Below are positions 25,425-34,836 of a DNA stretch of 64,000 nucleotides, piece after piece. Position 1 is the first letter of the stretch. Every line of letters starts with the position of its first letter. The notes below the pieces were generated by a model. It saw nothing but the letters and a program-made list of their open reading frames with translations, had not been told where the DNA came from and ran no database searches. Both the position numbers and the translations under genes were made by a program. This DNA comes from an uncultured archaeon (GTDB lineage Archaea > Thermoplasmatota > Thermoplasmata > Thermoplasmatales > Thermoplasmataceae), in NCBI GenBank assembly GCA_000965745.1, contig CP009479.1, positions 506,457-570,456 on the forward strand. Direction: 5' to 3'.

Positions 25425-27845
25425 ATGCAGATTCAGATGAGGATAATTACTGCGTCATACAGAAGAGAGGACGTAGTTGTGGAGCTTTACGGCAAGACCA
25501 GGGATGGAGAGTCTGTCACAGCCCTTTACTACGGATTCAAGCCATATTTTGACGTTGTTGAGCCTGATGAGCTTTACATAAATTCAATCAAGCAGCATCC
25601 CGAATTCATCAGGATGGAGGAGAAGATACTCTGGGACGAAGGATCCGACAAGAGGGTAGTCAGAATATACATCAAATACCCGTGGAAAGTTCCGGAATTC
25701 AGAAAGGATTGCCAGTTCAGGGTCCTCGCCGCAGATATTCCTTTTCATCACAGGTTCATCTATGATTTTGATCTCGGTTCATGCGTGGAGATGGAATGCG
25801 AGCCTGCAGATGAAGAGAAGGGGAAGTATACAACAGACATCGTTGTGAGAATGAAGAGCGCAGGGACCGTTGAGGCCTTCAATCCAGTCCTGAAAATTCT
25901 AAGTTTCGACATAGAAAATGCCATTGTGTTTGATGGCTCAGAAGACTATGGCAGGCTCCTGATGATAGGGTACTCCATAGCAAAGGGGGAGGAAAACAAA
26001 AAGGGGAGCATCTATGGAGATGAAGAGAGGATAATAAGGGAATTCATCGAACTGGTACACGAAGAAGACCCCGACGTAATAACCGGATACAACATAGACG
26101 GCTATGATCTTCCCGTCCTGGAGTACAGGGCCAAGAAGTACAGGATACCACTCAGGATAGGAAGAGATTACAGTCCACCCACGAGGATAATGGGGCAGTT
26201 CTGGAGGCTGCATGGGAGAATAGTTAACGACACATGGTGGAGCGTGAAGAGAGTTCTCCATCCAAAACATGAAACTCTCAATTATGTCGCAAAAATGCTT
26301 CTTGGAGAAGGGAAAGACAACATCAACAGGCTCAAGATAGAGGAGGAGTGGGAGAACAGGAGAGACGACGTCATAAAGTACTGCATCAAGGATGCTGACC
26401 TGACCCTTCAGATATACAGGAAGATTAGGATTCTAGACAGGAACATGGATATGTCCACCGTCACGAAGCTCCCACTTGATGATGTTACAAATGGAGGGAC
26501 CAGCAACTATGTTGACTCCATACTGATAAGGCGCGCCGACAGGGAAAACATAGGAGTGCCAATGACAACCAGGTCGATGAAGCAGGATGTCATCGAGGGG
26601 GGTTATGTCCATTCCGTAGAGCCTGGCCTTTATGATTTTGTCATAGTGCTCGACTTCAAGAGCATGTACCCTTCGATGATCATGAAGCACAACATCTGCT
26701 TCACCACCCTTAACGAGAAAGGGGCAATCGTGTCCCCGACCGGCATAAGATTCCTGGAGAAAAGTGAGAGAGAGGGCCTGATCCCGAGAATTCTCAAAGA
26801 CCTCATGGACGAACGTGACCAGGTAAAGAAGAAAATGAAGAATGCCAGGGACGATGAAGAGAGGGATTACTATGACGGTGTCCAGGGAGCGTTGAAGATC
26901 CTTATGAATACATTCTACGGGGTCCTTGCCTCGTACTTCTACAGGTTCACTAATGTACAGATTGGAAGTGCCATAACAGCCTTTGCCAGAACTACCATCA
27001 AGGATGTCATTTCAAAACTTGAAAATGAGAGTTTCAATGTGATATACGGGGATACCGACAGTGTCTTCATAGAGTCCGGCCAGACCACCGAGGAAGATAC
27101 CATAAAGATGGGGCATGATCTCAGTGAGAGGCTTTCTGCGGAAGAGAGCATATCCCTCGAGTTCGAGAAAGTACTGAACCCGTTCTTCTCCAGCGGCGCC
27201 AAGAAAAGGTACATCGGGAGGATTATATACCCTGATGATCAGAAAGGGGAGACTCTCGTAAGAGGCTATGAAGTCAGAAGAACAGACTCCTTTGACCTGC
27301 AGAGTGAGACTCTTTCAAGACTCTTCGAGTATGTGCTGGACCGGGATGTGGAAGGGGCGGTCAAGTATTCAAGGGACATGGTCGAAAGGGTGAGGAAGGG
27401 AGATGAATCCATACCCATTGAAAAGCTCGTTATCTCAAGAAGCGTAAAGAAATTCGGGGACTACAAGGATGGAAAATCACTCGCGAACGTAAGGGTAGCC
27501 CAGAAGCTCATAGAAAGAGGTGAAACATTCATCCCCGGAATGAAGGTCTCATGGATAGTGGTAGACCACAAGAAGAACCCCCAGGTCGTGGAGCCCTTCA
27601 TTGACGGGAGCACCTTTGAATTCAAGCCTGACTGGGAATACTATGCCAGAAGGGTGGAGGAAACACTGAACCGTGTCCTCGAAGCATTCAAGGAAGAGAT
27701 AAACATTTCACAGAAAGATCCCGGGCAGCAGACCCTTACTGGAATGTCAGATGAAGAACTGCCTTCAGTGCCTAGCAGCAACTCTGCTCAGAACAATGAG
27801 AAAAAAGAGAGGAAAACAGGGAACATCACCCTGGACAGTTTCTGA
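25425..27845 (+). CDS. polB: DNA polymerase, family B
   Basis: Replicative/repair DNA polymerase with 3'-5' exonuclease, 806 aa, no intein. Exonuclease motif I is SFDIE (D162, E164), exo II lies in VITGYNIDGYDLPVL; polymerase motif A is DFKSMYPS (D410), motif B follows in ALKILMNTFYGVLAS, and motif C is YGDTDS (541-546). The tail after the thumb carries a short, low-complexity linker and ends GNITLDSF, which resembles the degenerate PCNA-interacting peptide at the C-terminus of archaeal PolB proteins. The gene stands alone and faces the permease gene tail to tail. Confidence 0.97.
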   Translation: MQIQMRIITASYRREDVVVELYGKTRDGESVTALYYGFKPYFDVVEPDELYINSIKQHPEFIRMEEKILWDEGSDKRVVRIYIKYPWKVPEFRKDCQFRVLAADIPFHHRFIYDFDLGSCVEMECEPADEEKGKYTTDIVVRMKSAGTVEAFNPVLKILSFDIENAIVFDGSEDYGRLLMIGYSIAKGEENKKGSIYGDEERIIREFIELVHEEDPDVITGYNIDGYDLPVLEYRAKKYRIPLRIGRDYSPPTRIMGQFWRLHGRIVNDTWWSVKRVLHPKHETLNYVAKMLLGEGKDNINRLKIEEEWENRRDDVIKYCIKDADLTLQIYRKIRILDRNMDMSTVTKLPLDDVTNGGTSNYVDSILIRRADRENIGVPMTTRSMKQDVIEGGYVHSVEPGLYDFVIVLDFKSMYPSMIMKHNICFTTLNEKGAIVSPTGIRFLEKSEREGLIPRILKDLMDERDQVKKKMKNARDDEERDYYDGVQGALKILMNTFYGVLASYFYRFTNVQIGSAITAFARTTIKDVISKLENESFNVIYGDTDSVFIESGQTTEEDTIKMGHDLSERLSAEESISLEFEKVLNPFFSSGAKKRYIGRIIYPDDQKGETLVRGYEVRRTDSFDLQSETLSRLFEYVLDRDVEGAVKYSRDMVERVRKGDESIPIEKLVISRSVKKFGDYKDGKSLANVRVAQKLIERGETFIPGMKVSWIVVDHKKNPQVVEPFIDGSTFEFKPDWEYYARRVEETLNRVLEAFKEEINISQKDPGQQTLTGMSDEELPSVPSSNSAQNNEKKERKTGNITLDSF

Positions 27846-27865
27846 CCAGTAGAATCAACGGGAGT

Positions 27866-29354
27866 TTACAGGGAGAATTCCCCGATTGCCTCCAGTTTGT
27901 GCTTGTACTTTACAAAGGTGACAACAAGCGCAACGCATATCACTGCTATCCACACCAGAGATCCGTAAACCCCGTAGATATACGGTGCTTCAAGGTTCAG
28001 GTACACTGCTACAACTATCGCGAACAGAAGCGTTATTGTAGATATTGAAGGAATAACGAGATGCTTTATGTAGGATATCTTCAGCCTGTTTTTTCTCATG
28101 TAAACGAAGAGTGAAGTGTTTGTCAGTATGTGTACCAGGTACATAATCGGGCTTTCAAGGATGAGCAGGAACACTGACCCGTACAGGAGTGCCTGATCAA
28201 GGTTCCCGGGATAAAAGTACATGAAGACGAATCCGGTTGCCAGGACTATCACCGCTGAAATGGATCCAACGACTGCTATGGCCACGGTTGGAGTGCCGTT
28301 TTTGGCCCTTGTTTTAGAAAGTGCAGGCGGGAGCACATTTTCCCTTGAAAGGGAGAAAAGAACCCTAGTTGCATTTGTCCCGAGAGAAACTGTTGCTGTG
28401 AAGAAGGAGTTTGAGACTATGATCAGCAAGAGTCCGTAGAAGACTATGCTCAAGAATCCGAAATCGTGCCTGTATATCTGCATAACCGGATACACAACTG
28501 TTGTTCCGAAGGTACCCATGTTTGCCGCTCCCCATACGATGACCTGTGCATAGGAGGATACGATGATAGTGATCCCAAGTATAGCCACTGTAGCAAGAAT
28601 CGCCCTTGGAACGTTCCTCTTCGGGTCTCTTGTTTCCTCCGCTATGGGTATTGACCCCCCTATTCCCACAAAGGTTCCAATCGCATACACCATCATTGTT
28701 GCAAGTATGAGCGGATTGTTTCCCACGGGAGCCGCAGTAAACGGTGCGGGTGTAAGGGAGGAGTAGTTCTTTGCCAGGAGATAAATGGAGGTCGTGAGGA
28801 AAAATACCACTTCGATCACTATGATGTAGGACACGATTTTCATCGAAGGCCTGATGCCTGCATAAATGAGGAAGGACACAAGGCCTATCATGCCAGCTGT
28901 AATGAAAACCCAGAGAAGGGCAGGATCAGGGATGGATATCCCCAGGGAAGGAAAAATTCCGTATATGAACCCTAGGAAACCCAGGAGCCCGAAGCCAGTG
29001 AAACTAAGAACCTGATAACTCAGGTACGACAGTGCCGTTACGAACCCTGCATATTTCCCCAGCCCCCGGGTTACAAAGGTGTAGTACCCCCCCTGAACTG
29101 GACAGGTATCGGGAGAATTCGTACATTGAGAACGTCATCATGGCATATACAGCAAGGGAAAGTACCAGGATCAGAGGGATGGAAAATGCACCCTGCGGAT
29201 ACTGGGAAAAAGTAAAAGTCATCAGAGCAGCGGTTCCTATCACATAGAGAACAATTGTTCCTCCAGGCGCATTGAGGGCAACCGCCTGCGAAACTGCATG
29301 CCGTAATCCAAGCTGGCCAACATTCAGACGTTTGAACCGACGAGGAGCTTCCAT
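27866..29354 (-). pseudogene. APC-family amino-acid permease with a single-base frameshift
   Basis: Two minus-strand frames together make one APC permease of about 495 aa. The first covers 29354 to 29094 (MEAPRRFKRL...YLSSSGG), starting at the ATG 26 nt downstream of a TATA box; the second continues with GYYTFVTRGLGKYAGFV down to the stop at 27866. The frames meet in a run of seven C on the plus strand (29087-29093, seven G in the coding strand); six would restore one frame. Everything either side looks intact, with TM1-like APGGTIVLYVIGTAALM and the substrate-binding TM6 region present. It is therefore a recent pseudogene, a phase-variable gene or a sequencing error. It is divergent from the acylase gene, with which it shares the promoter region. 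Confidence 0.8.
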
Positions 29355-29377
29355 TTTTTTCAGGAATAATGGTGCAT

Positions 29378-29385
29378 ATATAAAA
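29378..29385 (-). promoter_or_regulatory. TATA box for the frameshifted permease
   Basis: Minus-strand TTTATATA, centred 26-27 nt upstream of ATG 29354. It fixes that ATG and not the upstream in-frame codon at 29429 as the start. Confidence 0.6.
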
Positions 29386-29482
29386 CTGTGTTTGCAAGGG
29401 AGGTAGTGTTTTACCTGTTTGTCATACAATTTGCCCCTGTTGTGCTCGAACCTCCTGCATCATTTAGCCGGCGCAACAAAAG

Positions 29483-29490
29483 TATTTTAT
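29483..29490 (+). promoter_or_regulatory. TATA box for the acylase gene
   Basis: TATTTTAT, centred 27 nt before ATG 29514: leaderless transcript predicted. Confidence 0.55.
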
Positions 29491-29513
29491 TGCGAGAATA
29501 TGTATAAATTTCA

Positions 29514-31988
29514 ATGAAGGTAAGGTGGCTTATAATTGTAGTAGTAGCGATTGTTGTCCTGTCTTACTTCACTCAAAGTTATAATTTCTTGAATCCCCGA
29601 GAAGGTGTCTGGTCAGTTGCCGGGAATACTAACTACACTTCGGGCAGTTATTCAGTTCCGGGCCTTGTGCAGCCGGTAAATGTCACGATAGACCAGTCTG
29701 GGGTTGCACACATTTCCGCACAGAATCTGCATGACCTGTTTCTGGCACAGGGATATTACTCAGCCAGCAACAGGCTGTTTCAGATGGAGCTTCAAGGCCT
29801 GCTTGCTACCGGAAACCTCAGCAAATACATAGGACAGAGCGGTTTAGGGTCAGACATGGCGATCAAGCTAATCGGGCTGCCGGAAAATGCCGTCAAGCTT
29901 CAGCACGCCTACGAAAGCCAGTACCCGACATACTATTCTTACCTGCAGGATTATGCATCAGGCGTGGATGCATACATCAACCACACAGGAAATGCAGTCC
30001 CCCTGGAGTTTAAGCTTCTTGGAATAAAGCCGTACCAGTGGACGGTTTATGACACACTCGCCTGGCAGCAGTACATGGCCTGGTCACTGACCACGGGAGC
30101 AATGGAGCCCTTGCAGTCGGCACTCCTTTACAGTGCATTCGGTTTCAGCAACACTACTCAGATATGGCCCTATTATCCATACTATACCGAAAATGTGACT
30201 GTGGTGCCTGGTGACGGTACTGTGAACGGGTTTAACCTCTCCCAGCAGGGCATATCCCCATCATATCTATGGTCACTCAACTGGTATCAACAGTGGGCGA
30301 CAGGAGTTAACGATACCTTGCTTAAGAGCCTGAATGGCCTTATAAAGGCAGCGATAAGCAATATATCAGATCCCTACAATTTCCCCGGAGCACATGGAAT
30401 AGGTTCAGCGGTTGGAAGCAACAGCTGGGAGGTAACATCCGGATACGCAAAGAATGGTTTTCCGATACTTGCAAATGATCCTCACCTGCCACTGTCTGTG
30501 CCTTCTCTCTGGATTCCAATGCAGCTGTCTGCAGGGCCGGTGAATGTGACGGGATGGGACCTTGCCGGAGTCCCGGGAATACTGATTGGGCATACTCCAA
30601 AAACAGCCTGGGGTCTTACCACACCGGAGGGTAATTCGGCCAATGACTATCTGGAGATGCTCAATGGCACAAATTACCTTTTCAACGGTTCCTGGCACAG
30701 AATGGCCGTCTACAACTACACTCTTCTTGGAGCGCAGCACAGCATCTATTACACAAACAACGGTCCCATTATAGCAAGAGAAGGAAATTATGGAATCAGC
30801 CTCAGATGGACCGCGTCAACTCCTTCCTTTGACCTGATAACTGAGATCATGCTTGATCAGTCTGCCAACTACTCCGATATGGTGAACGCCCTCAAGCACT
30901 GGGGATCCCCTCCGCAGAATTTTGCAATGGTTTCGGACGCCTCTGCTGGAACGCTCACAGCCGGGATATATCCCCTGATAAAGGAGACACTGCCGGACAA
31001 CCAGACCTTGTCAGTTGTTGGTTCGAGGACGCTCCTAAACGGGACCCTCCCGGCATATGAGCCAGCAGGAAACGTTCAATTTGATCACCTGCCGCAGGCA
31101 AAGAACCCTGCTAGGGGGTATATGCTTGCGCCAAACCAGCCAACGGCGTGGAAGAATTACCCGGACCCGTTCGTGGGAGGGTTCTGGGCATCTGGCGGGA
31201 GAGCACAGACAATTTACCACTTTCTCAGGGCAAACCCAAACATGACTGTCCAGAAGATGATGAACCTGCAGTCTAATGTCTCAGATTACTGGGCTACTCA
31301 ACTTACTCCGATGCTGCTGAATGCCCTCAAGGGCGTGGGCATGAATTCCACTGAACAGTCGGCATACACATACCTCTCAGACTGGAACTACACCACTTAC
31401 CAGAGCCAGATCGGGATAACCGTGTACTGGTATCTCGTATCCTCAATATACAACAACACCTTTGACAGGATATACAAGGAAAACGGGGTGTCAGGAGAGC
31501 CACTCCCGTTCGTGAGTTCGCTCATTCATCTGGCAAGGACCGAGCCAAACTCAACCTGGCTGAACGGGAACTTCACCCAGCTTGTGCGCAGTTCGTTTGA
31601 GCAGGAAGTGTCGCTCCTCTCAGATAAACTTGGATCTACATCAAACTGGCAATGGGGCAATGTCCACAAGCTTGTCATATCGAGCCAGACCGGGCTCTCA
31701 TCCCTTTCAATAGGCCCACTGCCAATATGGGGTGACAGCCATACAGTGAGTGTGGGTTCCGTTCCCCTTTCCATGGAGGTGCCAGAGCCCAATGTTGCGG
31801 TTGGGTCATCTCTCAGGCAGATCTCCTCGCCAGGGCAATCCACCTTCTACGGGGTGTTTCCGGGCGGGCCGAGCGGCAATGTGATAAGTTACTATTATTC
31901 AAACCAGCTCAGTGACTGGCTGTCACATTCCTACTATAACATGAATGACCAGAAGACGGAGGTGAAAATCAGATATGTGGCTGCGTAG
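29514..31988 (+). CDS. Penicillin acylase family Ntn-hydrolase, secreted
   Basis: An 824-aa member of peptidase family S45 (penicillin G acylase/AHL acylase/cephalosporin acylase). It begins with a membrane-spanning signal or anchor (WLIIVVVAIVVLSYF), has an alpha-subunit-like part, a spacer with sequons, and the beta subunit that would start at the catalytic Ser302 of GSNSWEV, preceded by a glycine as autoprocessing requires. Downstream NDPHLPLSVPSLWIPMQL is the family's conserved block. The enzyme would act outside the cell on amides; the acyl substrate is unknown. Sequons are abundant. Its last 14 bases overlap the next gene. Confidence 0.9.
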   Translation: MKVRWLIIVVVAIVVLSYFTQSYNFLNPREGVWSVAGNTNYTSGSYSVPGLVQPVNVTIDQSGVAHISAQNLHDLFLAQGYYSASNRLFQMELQGLLATGNLSKYIGQSGLGSDMAIKLIGLPENAVKLQHAYESQYPTYYSYLQDYASGVDAYINHTGNAVPLEFKLLGIKPYQWTVYDTLAWQQYMAWSLTTGAMEPLQSALLYSAFGFSNTTQIWPYYPYYTENVTVVPGDGTVNGFNLSQQGISPSYLWSLNWYQQWATGVNDTLLKSLNGLIKAAISNISDPYNFPGAHGIGSAVGSNSWEVTSGYAKNGFPILANDPHLPLSVPSLWIPMQLSAGPVNVTGWDLAGVPGILIGHTPKTAWGLTTPEGNSANDYLEMLNGTNYLFNGSWHRMAVYNYTLLGAQHSIYYTNNGPIIAREGNYGISLRWTASTPSFDLITEIMLDQSANYSDMVNALKHWGSPPQNFAMVSDASAGTLTAGIYPLIKETLPDNQTLSVVGSRTLLNGTLPAYEPAGNVQFDHLPQAKNPARGYMLAPNQPTAWKNYPDPFVGGFWASGGRAQTIYHFLRANPNMTVQKMMNLQSNVSDYWATQLTPMLLNALKGVGMNSTEQSAYTYLSDWNYTTYQSQIGITVYWYLVSSIYNNTFDRIYKENGVSGEPLPFVSSLIHLARTEPNSTWLNGNFTQLVRSSFEQEVSLLSDKLGSTSNWQWGNVHKLVISSQTGLSSLSIGPLPIWGDSHTVSVGSVPLSMEVPEPNVAVGSSLRQISSPGQSTFYGVFPGGPSGNVISYYYSNQLSDWLSHSYYNMNDQKTEVKIRYVAA

Positions 31989-32334
31989 ACTTGGATCCAT
32001 TGGCCTCTCGATTGTCCTCTCCTATGTCGCACTTCTGACGATACCGTACCTCTGGATGGCAGTTCCGGCAGCCCTGCCGTTCCTTGCACTCAAGAGCTGG
32101 AAGAACGCGTTTACCGGGTTTGGAATAGGAGCGCTTTCAGCGGCATCAGTATACCTGTTCTACCCGCTTGGCCTTGTCTCAGAGCTTTCAAACATCCTCG
32201 GTTCAATTGCCGGGCAGCCCCCGATAATAGTGCTTGCACTGTATCCCCTCATTTATGGCGTAATATTTGCACTTTCAGCGTTGCTTTGGTCTGGAGTTGA
32301 CTATAAAACACTGAAGATAGGGGTTCCTAAGTGA
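31975..32334 (+). CDS. Small polytopic membrane protein coupled to the acylase
   Basis: A 119-aa protein made almost entirely of three to four membrane helices (SIVLSYVALLTIPYLWMAVP, NAFTGFGIGALSAASVYLF, IIVLALYPLIYGVIFALSALL). It starts inside the 3' end of the acylase gene (14-nt overlap in another frame), which implies coupled translation. I recognise no family. A role in anchoring or exporting the acylase or in taking up its product is possible, from position only. Confidence 0.7.
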   Translation: MWLRRLGSIGLSIVLSYVALLTIPYLWMAVPAALPFLALKSWKNAFTGFGIGALSAASVYLFYPLGLVSELSNILGSIAGQPPIIVLALYPLIYGVIFALSALLWSGVDYKTLKIGVPK

Positions 32335-32341
32335 TCAGGGT

Positions 32342-32863
32342 TCAGGATCTCCCGGCGTTCATGATCTCATCGAGCCTCTTTCGTGCAGCCTGATGGATCG
32401 GTATGTATCCTGTGCACCTGCAAATATGGCCGGTAAGCCCGTCTTTTATGTATTCGTCCAGGTCCCCCCCATGAATCGATTCCACAACTCTCGGGTCCTT
32501 CCTTACCTCTGATTCCATAGCTTTTACAGCCATTATGAAACCTGGAGTGCAGTATCCGCACTGGAAAGCCCATTCGTTCATGAATTCATACTGTATCCTG
32601 TCAAGTTCCTGCTCGCTTCCAAGACCGTCAATCGTTGTTACATCTTTTCCATCCGCATTCATGGCCGGGAACATGCAGGAGTAAACGTTTTCAGAATTCA
32701 CCAACACCGTGCAGGCACCACATCCCTCAGCCTCACAGCCATGCTTTACCCCCCTCTTCTCCAGCTTTTCCCTGAGTATGTCCTGAAGTGTATCCCTGAT
32801 GTCTGCCTGGACAGTCACCTTTTCGCCGTTTACCCTCATCGATATTTCTCTCTTTTCAGACAT
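32342..32863 (-). CDS. Molybdenum hydroxylase small (2Fe-2S) subunit
   Basis: The iron-sulfur subunit of a xanthine dehydrogenase/aldehyde oxidase/CO dehydrogenase-type enzyme. The plant-type 2Fe-2S cluster is seen in HGCEAEGCGACTVLV plus a downstream cysteine, and the second cluster in FQCGYCTPGF and HICRCTGYIP. Length about 173 aa is typical. The frame opens upstream, but ATG 32863 is preferred because a GGAGGTG ribosome binding site lies 9 nt before it. The gene overlaps the end of the medium subunit by 8 bases. In Thermoplasmatales and Sulfolobales such three-subunit enzymes oxidise glyceraldehyde in the non-phosphorylative Entner-Doudoroff pathway; that role here is inference. Confidence 0.93.
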   Translation of the reverse strand: MSEKREISMRVNGEKVTVQADIRDTLQDILREKLEKRGVKHGCEAEGCGACTVLVNSENVYSCMFPAMNADGKDVTTIDGLGSEQELDRIQYEFMNEWAFQCGYCTPGFIMAVKAMESEVRKDPRVVESIHGGDLDEYIKDGLTGHICRCTGYIPIHQAARKRLDEIMNAGRS

Positions 32864-33728
32864 GTGCTGCAACACCTCCCGTGAGTTTTTTCACGCCTCT
32901 CCTGAGCATTGTCCCCACCATCCGTTTTCTGTAATCAGACGAAGATTTGTGATCGGAATAGAATTCAAGACCAGTGCTATTCAAGATGGAGTCAAAACCC
33001 ATATCCAGCAGCTCCTGGTCAATTTCATTTCCTCTCATGGCCCCTTCGACGTGCGGCAGCTTGATCGGCTCTGAATCCAGAGAGCCCCCTCCAACTGCCA
33101 AACTGATGTCCTCGATGAAATCGCCTTCAACCCTCATTGCAATGGCAAGGCTGACATCGCTGAACCCATGTTTTGTGTAGCTGAACTTCTGGTATGTAGT
33201 TCTGTTGAATTTTGTTGCCGGAGCTTCCACCGATTCTATTATGGAGCTTCTTGGAATCGCCGGGTCGAACATAGCATTGTATACATTTGACATCGCAATT
33301 TCCTTATCCCTGTAACCGTCTGTGACTGAGATTGATCCGTTCAATGCCAGCAGGCACACTGAAAGATCAAATGCCGGGAATGCAGTGAATATCTGCCCTC
33401 CCATTGTACCCATGTGCCGCACTTCCTTGGGAATCGACTGAACCGCCTCGTCCAGCATCTGTATGCCAGTGATTCCTGCCCCCATGTCACTGAGCCTGGT
33501 TGTTGCACCAATCCTGATTTTTTCCCCGTCTTTTTCAACGAATGAAAGGTTGAGTTTTCCCAGATTGACCAGAGTGTCAACGTTGCTCATCATTCCTTTG
33601 TTCGAAAAAATATAGATTCCGGTCCCTCCGGCGATAGGCATTGAATTTTCTTCTGAAGCCAGTATATCGCACGCTTCTCTCGTTGAAGGCGGAGCATGAT
33701 ATTTTTTTAGATCCAGCTTAAAGGGCAT
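32856..33728 (-). CDS. Molybdenum hydroxylase medium (FAD) subunit
   Basis: The FAD-binding subunit of the same enzyme type, 290 aa. The two FAD loops are PIAGGTGIYIF near residue 35 and RHMGTMGGQIFTAFPAFDL near residue 105, corresponding to the AGGT and TIGGN blocks of the family, followed by the CO-dehydrogenase-flavoprotein C-terminal domain. First gene of a two-gene operon with the small subunit; the matching large subunit is not next to it but at 39468-41825 on the same strand, behind an SDR, an MFS gene and an IS. Confidence 0.92.
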   Translation of the reverse strand: MPFKLDLKKYHAPPSTREACDILASEENSMPIAGGTGIYIFSNKGMMSNVDTLVNLGKLNLSFVEKDGEKIRIGATTRLSDMGAGITGIQMLDEAVQSIPKEVRHMGTMGGQIFTAFPAFDLSVCLLALNGSISVTDGYRDKEIAMSNVYNAMFDPAIPRSSIIESVEAPATKFNRTTYQKFSYTKHGFSDVSLAIAMRVEGDFIEDISLAVGGGSLDSEPIKLPHVEGAMRGNEIDQELLDMGFDSILNSTGLEFYSDHKSSSDYRKRMVGTMLRRGVKKLTGGVAAHV

Positions 33729-33876
33729 AAAACTATAGACGATTAGGTCGTTATTATTCTTTTCTGCTTCAATGTGACAAAACTGTTGCAGTTTAATCAG
33801 AGAATTTAATTACCGCTTTTTGTCTGGTATAAGCAAGAAGGCAAAAATCTTAGGATAATTTTGGCTGAATTTGCGA

Positions 33877-34668
33877 ATGAGGGGATATGGGTTGACAGGC
33901 AGGCTTAAGGGTAAAGTATCCGTCATAGCTGGGGGAAGCTCCGGGATAGGAAGAGCTATAGCCCTGGAATATGCCAAAGAGGGTGCTAGAGTGGTGATCG
34001 GAGACATAAGGGAGGAGCCCAGCGAAGGAGGTTTACCTACTGAAAATGAGATAAGGAGGATCAATGGAAGAGCCCTGTTTGTGCGCGCCGATGTTTCAAA
34101 AGAAGAATCTGTCAAAGAACTCGCTCGATCCGCAGTGAGGGAGTATGGCGGGATTGATGTGCTTGTTAACAGTGCCGGTATCCCCATGAAGAAGAGTCTC
34201 GCTGAGACAACCGCTGAGGATTTCGACACGATGCATGGGGTTACGGTCAGGGGGGCTTTTCTGGCCGCAAAACACTGCATGCCATACCTTCTGAAATCGG
34301 GAAATCCGAAAATAATCAACATAGCTTCCAACTTCTCCTTCACGGCCCTTCCCGGAATGAGTGCATATGCCTCTGCAAAAGCTGCGGTCATAGGCCTTAC
34401 TAAGTCTCTTGCCCTTGAGTTTGGCCAGCAGGGTGTAAACGTCAATGCAATATGCCCCGGTGCAACCAAAACGGAGATGTCAAGGCCATTCTGGGGAACG
34501 GATGAGGGACTGGATCTGCTCAGGGCAAGAACCCCTTTGAGAAAGGGCGAAAGATTCATCGCTTACCCTGATGATGTGGCAAAACTGGCTGTTTTCCTGG
34601 CCTCAGAAGACTCTGACATGATTACAGGCGAGAGTATCCTGATTGATTCTGGCTGGAATGTGCCATGA
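33877..34668 (+). CDS. Short-chain dehydrogenase/reductase
   Basis: NAD(P)-dependent SDR of about 263 aa. Classical motifs are present: GGSSGIGRAIALEY cofactor loop, NSAG in LVNSAGIPMKK, the catalytic Y-x-x-x-K in YASAKAAVIG with the serine upstream, and the ICPGATKTEM loop. The acidic residue after strand 2 (IGDIRE) suggests NAD preference. Glucose or sugar dehydrogenase and 3-oxoacyl reductase are both possible; I would not choose. The frame opens at TTG 33871; ATG 33877 or TTG 33892 are the likely starts. It is divergent from the molybdenum-hydroxylase operon. Confidence 0.9.
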   Translation: MRGYGLTGRLKGKVSVIAGGSSGIGRAIALEYAKEGARVVIGDIREEPSEGGLPTENEIRRINGRALFVRADVSKEESVKELARSAVREYGGIDVLVNSAGIPMKKSLAETTAEDFDTMHGVTVRGAFLAAKHCMPYLLKSGNPKIINIASNFSFTALPGMSAYASAKAAVIGLTKSLALEFGQQGVNVNAICPGATKTEMSRPFWGTDEGLDLLRARTPLRKGERFIAYPDDVAKLAVFLASEDSDMITGESILIDSGWNVP

Positions 34669-34786
34669 GGTAAAATGTCTAGCAGGCGACTTGTTAATTT
34701 CCCCTAGAGAATGCGAAGTTTCTATGCGGTCTCTCTTTGATTATGCTATTTTAATGTGTAAGTTTTCATATAACCTTTAGCAAACA

Positions 34787-34794
34787 TTTATAAG
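34787..34794 (+). promoter_or_regulatory. TATA box for the MFS gene
   Basis: TTTATAAG, centred about 47 nt before ATG 34837, so this mRNA has a leader of roughly 20 nt. Consistently a GGAGAT ribosome binding site is present at 34828-34833, unlike the leaderless genes around it. Confidence 0.55.
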
Positions 34795-34836
34795 TCATCA
34801 GTTTACTACCATTATCTATTAGGAATAGGAGATAAA

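Noticed and set aside
33810-34559. 249-codon minus-strand ORF opposite the SDR gene
   Set aside because: The plus strand encodes a full SDR with all motifs; the reverse frame is a shadow with no recognisable protein.
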